The notes beneath the pieces were generated by a model. It was not told where the DNA came from. It saw only the letters and a list, made by a program, of their open reading frames with translations, and did not search any database. A stretch of 64,000 nt of DNA from Zantedeschia hybrid cultivar (Eukaryota > Streptophyta > Magnoliopsida > Alismatales > Araceae): positions 26,953,229 through 27,017,228 of the forward strand of contig JARZZO010000013.1 of the NCBI GenBank assembly GCA_030544215.1, given 5' to 3'. The position numbers and the translations under genes were made by a program. Below are positions 34,256 to 45,468 of this stretch, one piece after another (the stretch's first letter is position 1; the number at the start of each line of letters is the position of its first letter).

Positions 34256-35328
34256 GGCAGTGAAGGCAAAACGATGATCACAAGGGACTCCTAGAGACTC
34301 CTACACGAACTCTAATGAAGAAGGAGGCAGAATGATAAAGATGATCCACAACATCGAGGTCCCCTCCTTCACACTCCTGTCTCATCTCTTATAGCCTTGT
34401 GTGTTAGGGTAACAAATTGCATAATGACTCGTGAAGAAGGCACCTTTCGGACAACGAAGCGACAGGTTGCGAGGGGGGCATGCTTATCAAAAGCGACATA
34501 CAGAATCTCAGGGCACCGACCAAATGCACCAATGAGAAGAAGGGTAAACTAGTGCTCCCCGTGCTGGGAATGTGACCCATCATTTTAAAAATGCATCGGG
34601 TCGAGCAATTGTGCTCAGCCGATTTTTGGGCACTAACATCATCAACTCTCGCTCCTTTCTATCAGATGCAACATACCGACTAGGCCAATCGACCGCCAGG
34701 GCTGTCATGTCATCTGTCATATTAACTTCACTGTTTGTTGTGTCACCACGCCAAGGAGTGCAGGGCAAGTGATAGGTGGCAATTCGGCACAGCTCAAATA
34801 ACCGGCAGATCAGCCCATTTGACGGAGCCCCCAGACTCATATTTGCTTCCTCTTCTTCCCGGGAAAAATCGAAAAGTAGCCAGTTGGCACTGTCCTGTAC
34901 CGATCCAAATAGGATTGATCTCCTTAATGGAGTCTTAAGTTGGTCATGCCATGAAAGGGAAGAATCTCTCTTGCATCCAAACTTTCCTCAGGATGATCCT
35001 CCTTTCCTGATAAGGGCAGGACTTACTGAAATCTCTGGGGGTCTACTCCCCCGATCGGACTAGGAACTACCCCTCGGAAGGGTTCCCTACCTGACGTCTA
35101 TATAAAGCTCTCTATCTCTATGGGCACAGGTATGCTCTCTAAGTCCCAAGTTTTTGTAACTTCCCCTTCTACTTCCGCAGTCTTTTGACTTAGGTATTGG
35201 AGGGAGTTCCCCCGGTCATTACCGGGGGCTCCTCTAACAGTGTTTAGTTTTACAGGGACCACCCCGTGATGTCCCTCTGATCGAAGATTGAAGGCCCTGA
35301 TCGTGGTGGACGAGATTTTGGTCCATCA
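34256..35328 (-). repeat. Probable 5' LTR/leader of the Transposase_28-type element
   Basis: No convincing gene. Minus strand starts TGATGGACCAAAATC at 35328 and has a TATATAG core motif near 35105. A GGGGGCTCCTCT-like block near 35230 and several CCTCC-rich boxes recur. Short open frames on both strands do not resemble proteins. An LTR end and primer site before the ATG at 34255 could not be fixed. Confidence 0.45.
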
Positions 35329-35792
35329 GAGGTTAACCGCAGTTATATTTTTTAAAATATTATGATACAATAACTTAAATTATTACAAATTATACAAAAA
35401 CAAATAAGCCAATTTTAAGACGAACATATTTATATAATTTTACTATCTGTTTTATTAAAGATACTGTGATATTGACCCATTGAAAAATTTATTTATTTAA
35501 ATTTTTAATTACAAGTAGCTGCTGCGTACAGCCTACAGGTTGGTGTTGCAGTCACTCACGGCGTTTAGAATAATCATATCAAGCTCCTCCGGGAAGTTTC
35601 TTTGCCATTCTTGGTTCTCCTTCGTTCTCGAAAAATTGATAGATGTTTACCTCTCGTATTAATCCAAAAACCAATCTGTGAGCCTGTCTGGATGTAATAG
35701 CTTTTCCATTAATCCACGCTATGACATTTGCAGATCACCAGCTAACAGCTTGCAGATGAGAATTATGGATGAGCAGGCCGGTTTTGGAATGA

Positions 35793-35946
35793 GATCGTCT
35801 GGATCATGGTGTGTCTTCAGACGCGTTATGAAAAGGATGAATAAGCCATTTATCTTAGAAGTGACGGGACTTGACAAATACAACTCCTTAAGATGTGTCT
35901 GAAACACATTACACTTCGGACTCCAGACAGAAGGATCCAGACAATC
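35793..35946. repeat. Possible MITE-like inverted-repeat element
   Basis: GATCGTCTGGATCA at the left and GGATCCAGACAATC at the right are inverted copies (12 of 14 match), 154 bp overall, with weaker complementarity further in (TTCAGAC blocks). No target duplication is visible, so this is tentative. Confidence 0.3.
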
Positions 35947-36421
35947 TTGTTCTGCAGGTCTTAATCCTTGCCAGATTGCCAAGCGAGGGATTTCTTCTCA
36001 CCTCAGAGCGTACACGCACTGCTGCAGATGCTTGATGCAGTCATCAGATGCTTGTTTCACACAGCTGGCTGTGAAAAAAAACTGTTTTATGCGGAATTTG
36101 CGCCCAGCTGTGGGTCGCTTTCTTCTAGTGCTGAAGGAAGAATTTATGAAGTCCCGGGTCCTCATGGTCACATGAAAAGTTTTATCACGCTTGGAATGGA
36201 CTTATTTTGGCTTTTGCCCTTGGCTTTTAGGTTTAAGAACTGTTGCCCTACTAACGGCACAAGCGAGCCACCTGAGAACATGCAAACGTCTAGAAGAAAT
36301 AATTATGAATGAGATTTTTTATGCATTTTTCGGATTTTTTTGAAACCCTCCATTACTGACCGGCTACGGTCCGCGGACGACCGTGGACGATCCACGTTCA
36401 TTTTAAAAGCCATGTACACAC

Positions 36422-36446
36422 ATATATATATATATATATATATATG
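36422..36446. repeat. (AT)n microsatellite
   Basis: Uninterrupted alternating AT run inside unassigned DNA. Confidence 0.9.
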
Positions 36447-37489
36447 TAAAAGTGTATTCATAATAAATGAAGTGATACGTACAATTTGGAGCCAATGATC
36501 TCAAAAGTAGAAAGATATCAATCCAATAAGATTGTCAGCAGAGCGTCTTGCTGCACCGCTTCTCACAATTTAATCGGAGGAACGGTTTCAACGTGGGGTC
36601 ATTAATCTACAGCTGTTGGGAATTTTTTTTTTTTTAAAAAAACTCAAACTTAGGAATTATCCGACCTCGTCTTGTGTACTGTTTGATCCTTCAGTAAGAC
36701 AGTAAAAATTGGAAAACAAGAACAGTGTATTTCCATGCATTCCCATGGCTGTCCGCGATCCACCCAATGGAGATGCCGCAAGTCCTACTTCTGTACTGAA
36801 TGCAACTTTAAGTTTGTATCGTCACTACCTACTAATGTAGTGGAGAGCCATCCCTGAATAAAAAAACCTTGAGGGGTTTTACTTACACGTCCTTGCTTCC
36901 CCTCTGCCTATCTTAGACTTCATTACGATTGTTAACTCTGGACTTCATATTATGTTGATGATTCAGATTGTCAGCTGGGGATGAAGAGGAAGATCAGATA
37001 ATAGTCGAATCAAACATGGGACTCAATGGTGAGTGGTGGATCGTTAGTCCTGTAGGAGAGTGCAGGATAAATGGGTACACAAGAGCCATATAGTCATATA
37101 AGGGGGTACATGGGGTATCACAAGGACCTTGCTATCCATTAGGTCTTGTGAGCCTGCTTGAACTTCTCAGATTTCAAAGTTAGTCCATATTTAGGGTGCA
37201 TGATGTGTTCATGTCTCTTATCTCGTTCCGATCTCATCCCATCTATTGTTTTGTCGTGTCAAGTTCTCTCGATTTATGCTTGGACATACGAGAAGCCAGT
37301 GATTAAGTTCCACATTAATTATATATGGGTGAATTATATAAATTTTTAATAAGAATAATATTTTTATACGGCATTTATAGTTGAGAGCCTTCCATTCGGT
37401 CAGTTGAGCAAGGAACTCCTACCAAATAGATCAATAACAAAAGTAATTGTGCTAGAATAATTCTAAAGCACTACAAGGAAGAGGAGATT

Positions 37490-37800
37490 CGTCAGCGAAT
37501 ATATATGTTGACGGCTATAGGGACATTTATCGACAAAGAAAATATTGGTCGACGGCCATGAAAATATCACTTACAATAGAGTTATATGTCGACGACTTCT
37601 GTAACCATTTACATATATTTAAGATATGTCAATGGCTATATTAAAACCGTTGACATATACAGTATATGTTAACAGCTAAATGTAAGTGGCCGACATATGT
37701 CATAAAAAGAAAAAAAATGATAAAAATTATATGTAAATGGCTATAAGTTTAGCCATTGACATATCTTTTATATATCAAAGGCTAAACTTACAGCCGTGGA
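37490..37800. promoter_or_regulatory. 5' subterminal repeats of the CACTA element
   Basis: Several copies of a motif around TATGTCGACGGCTATA and AACCGTTGACATATA in both orientations (for example 37590, 37628, 37655, 37690, 37760). Such repeats are the binding sites of TNPA-type proteins in En/Spm. Confidence 0.7.
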
Positions 37801-38490
37801 CAAAATGTCTCCAACTCCCCCCTCCCCATTTCCTTTCCTTCTCTCCCTCTCTTCCCCCTCCTATGCCCTAATCACCGCCGTGCTCCCTCTGCTCGGCTTG
37901 TCATCGTCTACCGCTCACGTTGTGGCCGCTGGCTTCTGCTCGGCCCGCCTTCGTTGCATGTGGTCGTCACCGCCCCCTCCCCCCTCTCAGCACGCCGACT
38001 TCCATTGTGACCGCCGGCCTCCGCTCGGCCCGTTGTCGTGGCCTGTGGTTGTCGCTGCCCCACTCCCCCCTCTTAGCCTGCAAGCTCGAGTTGTGGCTGT
38101 TGGCCTCCGGTCGGCCTGTGGTCGTCGCCGCCCCCCTCTCAGCCCTTCGGCTCACGTTGTGGCCGCCGACCTCTGCTCGGCCTGTTGTCATCGCTGCCCC
38201 CCTCCCTGTTGTCCTCGCCTATGGGAGAGAAGAAGGTGCAGACGAGGGCTCCAACTTCACCTTCTCTTTGTTCTCGTTACGTGTTGTCCTCGGCCTGCTT
38301 GCCTCGGCAGCAAGTGGGGGCACCTTGGAGGAGCTTCTCGTCTTCCTCGGCTACAACCATAGCAACGGCGACGAGGGCAGCTCCAGGATCAAGATATGTT
38401 CTTCTGGAGTAAGATTTCCTCCCCTACATGTCGGGTTTAAGGTAACTGAGCCATCTCAGCCTGCAACTCTTTCCTGTCCTTTTCAAACAT
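37801..38490 (+). other. GC-rich, internally repeated 5' region of the CACTA element
   Basis: Sharp change to GC-rich, CpG-dense sequence. Four imperfect tandem units beginning near 37913, 37994, 38080 and 38150 (70-86 bp), each with GTTGTGGCCG and CTGCTCGGCC-like blocks. Two long overlapping open frames (37796-38362 and 37920-38492) arise from this composition; neither resembles a known protein. GC-rich repeated leaders are known in En/Spm-type elements, so a promoter or first untranslated exon is more likely than a gene. Confidence 0.6.
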
Positions 38491-39890
38491 GATCAAACCC
38501 CAACTTTATAGCTAGGTCTTACATGGCAAAAGGGTCACATAACAGGAGAGGCTTTAAAACATGTTGCATCCTCAGGTGGTACTGAAGTAGATGGTAACCA
38601 AAACTCTGATAATCCATCCTTCTTCAAGTTATAATGAAAAGGATACATATAGGATTAGTTTTTTTGATGTTTTCGGATTCAAATAAGCTTTATACAGTAC
38701 TACTCCACTTGATTATTGAAAAAAAAATAAAAAAATGATCATCTCAATCCTTTCGCATGTTTTATTCTGTAATCTTAATGTAAATTTTTATTCCAATAAA
38801 TTTCCCTGGATATGATTAAGGTGTATGAAGCTAAAATAAAGATAGATTCCTCTCTTAGAGGATAAAGTAGAAGATAATTCATGGGACAACTATTCAACAC
38901 AATAGATATCTTTTAATGTTAGATCTTCTTAGTAAGGTTAGACTGAACTCAGTCAGTATATAGAGAGAAATATTTCATAAAGCTCCCTTATGCTCAACTT
39001 TTTCCATTCCCAATGAGAGGTGAATTTGAAAAATTCCCTCCCCTCTCTCTGCACTCATTGAGCAACCAAATTTGCACTGACAGGATCTGGATTCGATATC
39101 TTTTCGCTTCCCTGCCCTAAAGCTCCAAAGTTGGTTCAAACATTTCCTAAATCTTTTTGATCAGATTAATCCAATGACTAGACGTCTTCAAAACAAGGCT
39201 ATACATACATATGCATATAGAGGGAGATGAAAAGAAAGCTCTTAATGGAACCGCGTTTCATAGGGAATGGGTCATTCAAGCACTTGGAACTTTTTAGATT
39301 CTCCCTCCCTTGTTTTCTCCCCCCATGAAATGTTCTTGACCAAACACAATATCACATATAAAACTAACAAATAGGCTTTTAGACTAGATCCATCCTAAAA
39401 CAGCTACAAATACGTTTTAAGTTCAACTTTAAGGTTGGAGACTCTAATTCTTTTGGTGATTCACATGGGTTGATAGCTCTAGTTAAACACCTACTTGCTT
39501 TGGAGTTTGGACTCTAGATTGGCTAAATAGAGGAAGTTCTTCCCAAATTTGACACACGTTAAAACCTTGGATAGGAAGTTGACTTATATATAAGTGGACC
39601 ACACTTTTGCTAAGTGGACCATGCTCTAGATTCTCTATATGGGCAAAAACCTCTAATCCTTTCTAACTTAAGTATAGGGTATAGGAATAGCACTATTCTT
39701 ATAGGCAAGATTACTGTATGTATTGTATATGAGTTTTAGTTCTCTTTATCTTGACATTTTTTCTATTTTCTTGTTGCATTTTTGTATGGTCATCCCATGT
39801 AAATTTTATATGTTAAGTCTCTTTGTTGGCCTCTTTAGATGTGGATGTGGATCTAGATATGATTTTTTTTGACAGGTGCAGATATAAATG
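38491..39890 (+). other. CACTA interior, no gene recognised
   Basis: AT-rich, short frames only. Probably intron or leader of the transposase gene. Confidence 0.4.
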
Positions 39891-40757
39891 TGCTACCTAT
39901 CTGTCTAGCTAGCTCTGTATGTATATATCTATCTATCTATCTATCTAGGTATCACTCATTTATTTGATTGTATTTATGTAGATGTAGATTTCTTTTTGTC
40001 AAACTATATTACTGCTTTAGTATATCAAAATGGCAACCCCAGTGCGTAAAGGTTTACCTCCGCCTAGTACCAAAGGGTAATATATAAGTAGATGGATATA
40101 TACTTGTGGATGCGCATGTGAATTGAAATATAATCTCTATATTGTGTACATAGATGTGGATGTGAGATGTGTATATATGTATGTGACTTGATATTTACAT
40201 GTGGATATAAGTAAGTTTTCTTGCAGGTACGGAGGAGGATGTAGATATGTATGTGAATGTGGATGTGGCTATGCATATGTAGATATAGCTGTGGTTGTGG
40301 ATTTGACCTTTTTTTATTTTTTGCCCGTTCAAGACTTTTGTTATGATATATGTTTTTACTGTCTTTTGATAGTAATGACATATATCGAGCATAAAGTCTA
40401 TTGTCCTATTGGACAGTCTGTGGATATTTGATCATCTAATATTTTTATTATATATGCTTTATAATGATCTTAAATTTTTGACAGTATTTTCTCACTTTTC
40501 TCCAATATATGCAAATTTTAACTATTCTTTTTGTCACTTGTATTTCATATAAGTAACTTTTTAAGAAAAGTTAAGTTAGTAAATAATGGTGGTATATTGG
40601 AGAAGTGTGAGAGTATGTTGCCGAAGTTTTAAAATAATTATGAAGCACATATAATAAAGAACATTTGATGAAATATGTATATCTATGTCTATAAATCTAT
40701 CTACTTATTTATTCATATATCTTTCTATCTATATATCTAGCTAACTACTTATATATC
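39890..40757. repeat. Microsatellite-rich block, copy 1
   Basis: Begins with (ATCT)n near 39920, then a 700-bp segment (from TTTCTTTTTGTCAAACTATA near 39990) repeated with changes at about 42610-43450. The block contains purine/pyrimidine-skewed GATGTGGATGTG repeats (about 40150-40280). It is interrupted at 40757 by the solo LTR. Confidence 0.7.
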
Positions 40758-41470
40758 TGTGAGTGCTCAAATATGGTGTGTGATTATCATGATCTCATGT
40801 TCATATAAATAACAAAACAAACTAGATTAAAGATCGTGATCGCCAGAAACCAAGGGTTTCAAAAAAAAATTAAGTTGACCGCTACTAACCTTGCAACTAG
40901 GAGAAGTTGGATTCTTTATTCCTCTCTTTCGGCCGGCCGAAAAAGAAGAGCCCTTCTTTTAATTTACTCTTGTTTTTGTGCTTTTCAAACCTCCTTCAAG
41001 CTTTTCTCCTTCTCTTCAAATCCTTCAAACCTTGCAAGAAAAATCAAACGAAGAAAAGAAAAATCCGTGTAAGAACTAAAGTAGTGTAGTATCTATTCTT
41101 TCTAATAAATTAAGTATGCAACCAAGCAAGAAAGACTCACTTTTTGTTGGATTCTTTAAACTCCTAACATGAACATGGGTTTGAAAAAGATGAAGTGGAT
41201 GTGTGGATATGAAGTTATATGATGAAAAAAAAAATGCAAAACAGAATTTTAACTGAATGGAGTCAATAAAAACAAGAAAGAAACTAGAGAAAAGACGGTT
41301 GGTTTGGCTCCTTGAAAGTCTTGGTCTTCTTGAGCTTCAATGGAGCAAAAGGATGAAGAGGATGAGCCTTTGAGTTTCTGTCCATGTTTTCCTCCTTGGG
41401 AGCCTTCAAAGCACCTTGAGAGAGCTTCAATTTCTCCAATTACCAACCTTTTCAAAGCCAACAAGGTAGG

Positions 41471-41480
41471 TATATATAAT
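41471..41480 (-). promoter_or_regulatory. TATA-like box in the solo LTR
   Basis: Minus strand ATTATATATA, about 144 bp downstream of palindrome array 5 in the LTR direction, similar to the layout in the 5' LTR at 9706. Confidence 0.45.
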
Positions 41481-41623
41481 ATTAAGTTTTGTAGTAGTTT
41501 AGGACTTCAAAAGGGCTTTCCCGCGCTTCAGCAACCTTCCTCGGATAAACATGAAGGATTGGAGTCTTTCCTAACCTTGAAAACGAGATGATCTCGGCTA
41601 AATTAGACTTATCAGAATTAGTC

Positions 41624-41926
41624 TAAATCGCGTCGCTTGAGGGAAAAGTCTTTCAACCAATTAAGCGTTAGAAATAGAAATAAAAATCTAGAGAAGGAAA
41701 CCGGAATAATTAGGAAACCTAAATGGCGTCTGTCATGAGCGACATCTTTCAGTTAATTAAGAAATTAACTAAAATCAAATTAGAAATCGAAATGGATTAA
41801 GAAACCTAAATAGCGTTCTCCTTGGGCGACGTTATTTAGTTAATTTTATCTCGATTAGGAAATTTGATTTCAAATTAATTTCTACTAAAAAACTAAATGG
41901 CATCGTCCTTGAGCGACGTCATTTAA
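41624..41926. promoter_or_regulatory. Palindrome array 5: three clear and one degraded unit in the solo LTR
   Basis: Clear units 41719-41752, 41806-41839 and 41893-41926, spaced 87 and 87 bp; a degraded unit at 41624-41657. Arms follow the same pattern (CTAAATGGCGTC, 10-bp spacer, GACATCTTTCAG). Arm sequence is shared with array 1, whereas most spacers differ. Confidence 0.72.
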
Positions 41927-42045
41927 CTAATTTTCGAGAAAATCAATGAAAATTAATTAATGATTAAAAGTCAGACCATTTCGGGACATTATTATGATAT
42001 GAAATTTACTCGATACGATGTCAAAATTAGTATGTCTACAATATC

Positions 42046-42600
42046 ATATTTATCTATCTACCTATTTGTATAGTTAAATATGTACCTATCTTCCTATCTA
42101 TGTATATATCTAACTATCTTGTTATCTATATATCTACTTATCAACCTATCTATCTTATCTAACTATTTATTTATGTATATGTCTATATATTTACCTGTCT
42201 ACCTAACTAACTGTATATCTATCTATGTATCTATCTTGCTATCTATGTATATATATATATATAACTATCTATCTATGTACCTAATTATCTATCTACCAAT
42301 TCATATATCTAGCTACTAACTATCTATCTAGCTATTCTATCTATCTACCTATCTATGTAACTAGCTACTACCTATCTATCTAGCTATCCTATCTATCTAT
42401 ATATCTATCTATATTATCTATGGAACTACCTTATCTATATACCTACCTATCCATTTATATATGTAACTATCCTATCTATTTACCTATTACCAACCTATCT
42501 ATCTATCTTGCGATCTATGTACATATCTATCCATCTATCTATGCACATATTTATCTATCTATCTATCTAGCTATCTATTTATCTAAATGATTTTATTTAT
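42046..42600. repeat. (ATCT)n microsatellite field
   Basis: About 550 bp of imperfect CTAT/ATCT repeats. Frames such as the one at 42080-42319 (Tyr/Leu/Ser/Ile-rich) are products of the repeat. Confidence 0.9.
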
Positions 42601-42609
42601 ATAGATGTA

Positions 42610-43440
42610 GATTTCTTTTTGTCAGACTATATTACTACTTTCGTATATTAAACTGACAACTTCAGTGAGTGGATATTTACTTCCGCCTAGTACCAAAGTA
42701 GATGGATATATACTTGTGGATGCACATATAAATTGGAATATAATCTTTGTACTATGTATATGGATGTAGATGTAAGATGTGTGTATGTAGATGTGACTTG
42801 ATCTTTGCATGTAGATACAAATAAGTTTTCTTATAAGTACGGATGATGATGTGGATGTGGATGTGTATGTGTATGTATATGTGGATGTGGCTATGCATAT
42901 GTAGATGAGCATATGAATGTTTTTGCAAATGCAATTTTTTATTTTTTGCCCGTTCAAGACTTTTGTTATTTTATATGTTTTTATTACCTTTCGACAGTAA
43001 TAATATATATCAATCGTAAAGTCTTGAATTATCTTATTGGACAGTTTGTGGATATTTGATCATCTAATATTCTTTATTATATGTACTTCATAATTATCTT
43101 AAATTTTCATCAGTATCTTCTCACTCTTCTCCAATATACCTGCTAATTTTGACTACTCTTTTTGTCACTTATATTTCATACAAATGACTTCTTGAGAAAA
43201 GTTAAAATTAGTGAATAGTAGTGGTATATTGGAGAAGTGTGGGAAGATACTGCCGAAATTTTAGATAATTATGAAGCATATATAATAAAAAACATTAGAT
43301 GATCAAATATATATGGATGGACATATTATGTGATGTAGGTATCCTTTTTTCCTGAGATTGTATGAAATCAGACAGGTGTACGAATATGAAAAATGTACAA
43401 GTTTCAAGAAAGATGCTGTCGAATTTTTTTCAGGAATATA
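42610..43440. repeat. Microsatellite-rich block, copy 2
   Basis: Diverged duplicate of 39990-40757 (shared TTACTTCCGCCTAGTACC-like text, TGGATATATACTTGTGGATG and TTTTTTGCCCGTTCAAGACT). Frames on both strands are repeat-derived. Confidence 0.75.
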
Positions 43441-44145
43441 TATATCTATATCTATAAATCTATTTACCTATCTATTTATATATCTTTCTATCTATCTACT
43501 AAGCTAACTAGCTATATATCTAGTTTATCTATCTATCTATCTATTTACTATATCTAATCTATTTATATATCTGGTTTATCTATCTATCTAGCTAGATATC
43601 TATGTACATAGAAATTAGGTATATAGATATGTAACTAACCATATATCTATCGAACTATATATATCGAACAATCTAACTAGATATCTATTTAATTATGTAT
43701 ATCTATCTAACTATATATCTAGCTATCTAACTAACTATCTATATAGATATCTATATGTCTATCTAACTATCTAGCTATCTAACTATCTATTTAGCTATCT
43801 AACTATCTATTTATCTATCTATCTAACTATCTATTTAGCTATCTAACTATCTATATATCTATCTATCTAACTATCTAACTATCTAACTATCTAATTATAT
43901 ATTAGTAGCTATCTATTTAAGTATTTATCTACGTATTTATCTAGCTATCTAACTATCTAACTATATATATGTAGCTATCTAATTAACTATCTATCTACCT
44001 ATCTATCTAACTATCCAGCTATCTAATTAACTATCTATGTAACTATTTATCTAGATAGATAACTAATATAACTATTTATCTATCTAACTATATATCTAGC
44101 TATCTAATTAACTATATCTAACTATTTATCTAGATAGGTACGTTG

Positions 44146-44180
<35 letters not shown>
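43440..44180. repeat. (ATCT)n and (AT)n microsatellite field
   Basis: Imperfect TATCTAAC/ATCT repeats followed by an (AT)n run at about 44152-44180. Confidence 0.9.
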
Positions 44181-44183
<3 letters not shown>

Positions 44184-44199
44184 CTCTCATTGTGTACAG

Positions 44200-45300
44200 T
44201 GTATTGCTGAGTATGTGTATGTGTGTGGCAATATGTGTGCAATATTATGTGTCCTAGATATTGTATTTAATCTTTATTATGTGTTTAACTTTTGTTGGTA
44301 GCACTTTTGAATTAATTGAAGATGATGACAATGCATTTGCCTTTGCAGGTTGTTTGTGTAGGTGTGTGTCCTATGTGTGTGTGAGAGACGATGATCATGC
44401 ATTTGCCTTTGTAGCCACTACAAGCCATCTGTTAACGGCGTGGCAACCTTGGACAGCCATCCTTCCTCGCTGGAAGGTTTTATATGCGTATGTGTTTGTG
44501 TGTTTTGTGTGTTGTATTATGTCGTCGTTGGATAATCAAGTTGCACTCATTTATGTAGATTGTTGAAGCATACTTAAGCCCCTAGGGGCAAAAAGAATAG
44601 TTACATCTGAGCCTCCAGTCTCCCCTCTCCTAAACTTTATGGAGAGGTGGCTGTGTGTGTTTGTGTTGTGTTTGTGAGAGTGTTTGCGTGCATGTGCATG
44701 TGCAGTGTGTGCAATAGGGTGTTGTACTTATTGTAAAAAATTGGACTCCCTGATCTCGTCAATGTGTTCCCTCACGGCTTGTGTACTTATTGGCTAAGTT
44801 CATACTCAGAAGGAGCACATTAAAGAGATTGGAGGATCAAATTTTGTGTGTAGTGTGTTTCTGTTGTGTGCATGTGCGTCTTGTATGTGGCAGGTTGTGT
44901 GTGTGTGTGTCCTATGTGTATGTGAGAGGCGAATCAGCATTTGCCTTTACAGCCACTATAAGCCATCTGCTAATAGCGTAGCGGCCTTGGATGGCAATCC
45001 TTCCTCGATGGAAGGTTGTGTATGCGTGTGTGTGCGTTTTGTGTGTTGTGTTATTTCATCGGTAGGCAATCCGGTTGCAGCCGTTTGTGCAGATCGCTGA
45101 AGCATACAGAAGCCCCTAGTGGCAAAAAGAATAGTTATATTTGAGCCTCTAGTATCCCCTCTCTTAAACTTTATGAAGAGGCGACTGTGTGTGTTTGTGT
45201 TGTGCGTGTGTGTGTTTGCATGTTTGTGCGTGTGTAGTGTATGGAATGGAGTGTTGTATTTATTATAAAAAATTGGACCCCCTCATCAAGTTTCTTATGT
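44200..45300. repeat. TG-rich tandem duplication, about 535-bp unit
   Basis: 44340-44720 and 44880-45260 are diverged copies: both contain GCATTTGCCTTT, GCCACTA-AAGCCATCTG, CCATCCTTCCTCG-TGGAAGG and GGCAAAAAGAATAGTTA, with (TG)n runs between them. Frames at 44261-45100 are not convincing proteins. Confidence 0.75.
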
Positions 45301-45468
45301 CGTCTATTTGTGTTGTATGTGTGTGTATTTTGTATAAAAGTAGACAGGTTTATAAATGTGGAAAATGTATAATTTTTAGAGGAGATGCCGCCAAATTTTT
45401 GATGTGGATATGTGGATAATTATTAACCGATAATATTTGTTAATATATAGGTTAGAGGATATATAAAA

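Larger units (their letters stand above)
30725..35328 (-). mobile_element. Gypsy-type element with Transposase_28-like protein, incomplete
   Basis: Minus strand from 35328: a terminus TGATGGACC, an LTR-like promoter region containing CTTTATATAGACGTC (about 35105), a coding region starting at 34255, a coiled-coil/acidic segment, and a roughly 74-bp minisatellite at the 3' side. No reverse transcriptase or integrase is present. Such elements with one large Gag-like protein and long non-coding parts occur widely in plants as non-autonomous relatives of gypsy. No matching second LTR or target duplication was found, so the right end is a proposal and the left end is where E2 LTR sequence stops. 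Confidence 0.55.
35329..37468. other. Unassigned DNA between two elements
   Basis: Open frames up to 114 codons (35968-36312) show no similarity I recognise. Visible structures: a possible small inverted-repeat element (35793-35946), a near-perfect 22-bp palindrome at 36055-36076 (TTTCACACAGC/GCTGTGAAA), GC-rich palindromes at 36369-36395, an (AT)n run at 36422-36446, and a TTGTGGG-free AT-rich tail up to the CACTA end. The only candidate for non-element DNA in the left half of the window. Confidence 0.4.
40758..42040 (-). repeat. Solo LTR of the Tat-type family, TSD ATATC
   Basis: Minus strand: begins TGTAGACATAC at 42040 and ends TTTGAGCACTCACA at 40758. It is flanked by ATATC at 40753-40757 and 42041-42045, a perfect 5-bp target duplication. 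It matches the 5' LTR at 9177-10196 at both ends and in several internal blocks, including GATAATCACACACC. No internal element sequence is present, so the rest was lost by LTR-LTR recombination. Its 1283 bp is probably closer to the full LTR length than the 1020-bp copy. Confidence 0.88.

Noticed and set aside
36055..36076. Terminator-like hairpin
   Set aside because: A short palindrome in nuclear DNA with no adjoining gene; chance is adequate.
37796..38492. Two long overlapping open frames as a host gene
   Set aside because: Explained by CpG-rich tandem repeats; frames shift between units and no domain is visible.
42080..42319. Tyr/Leu-rich membrane protein
   Set aside because: Direct translation of the ATCT microsatellite.
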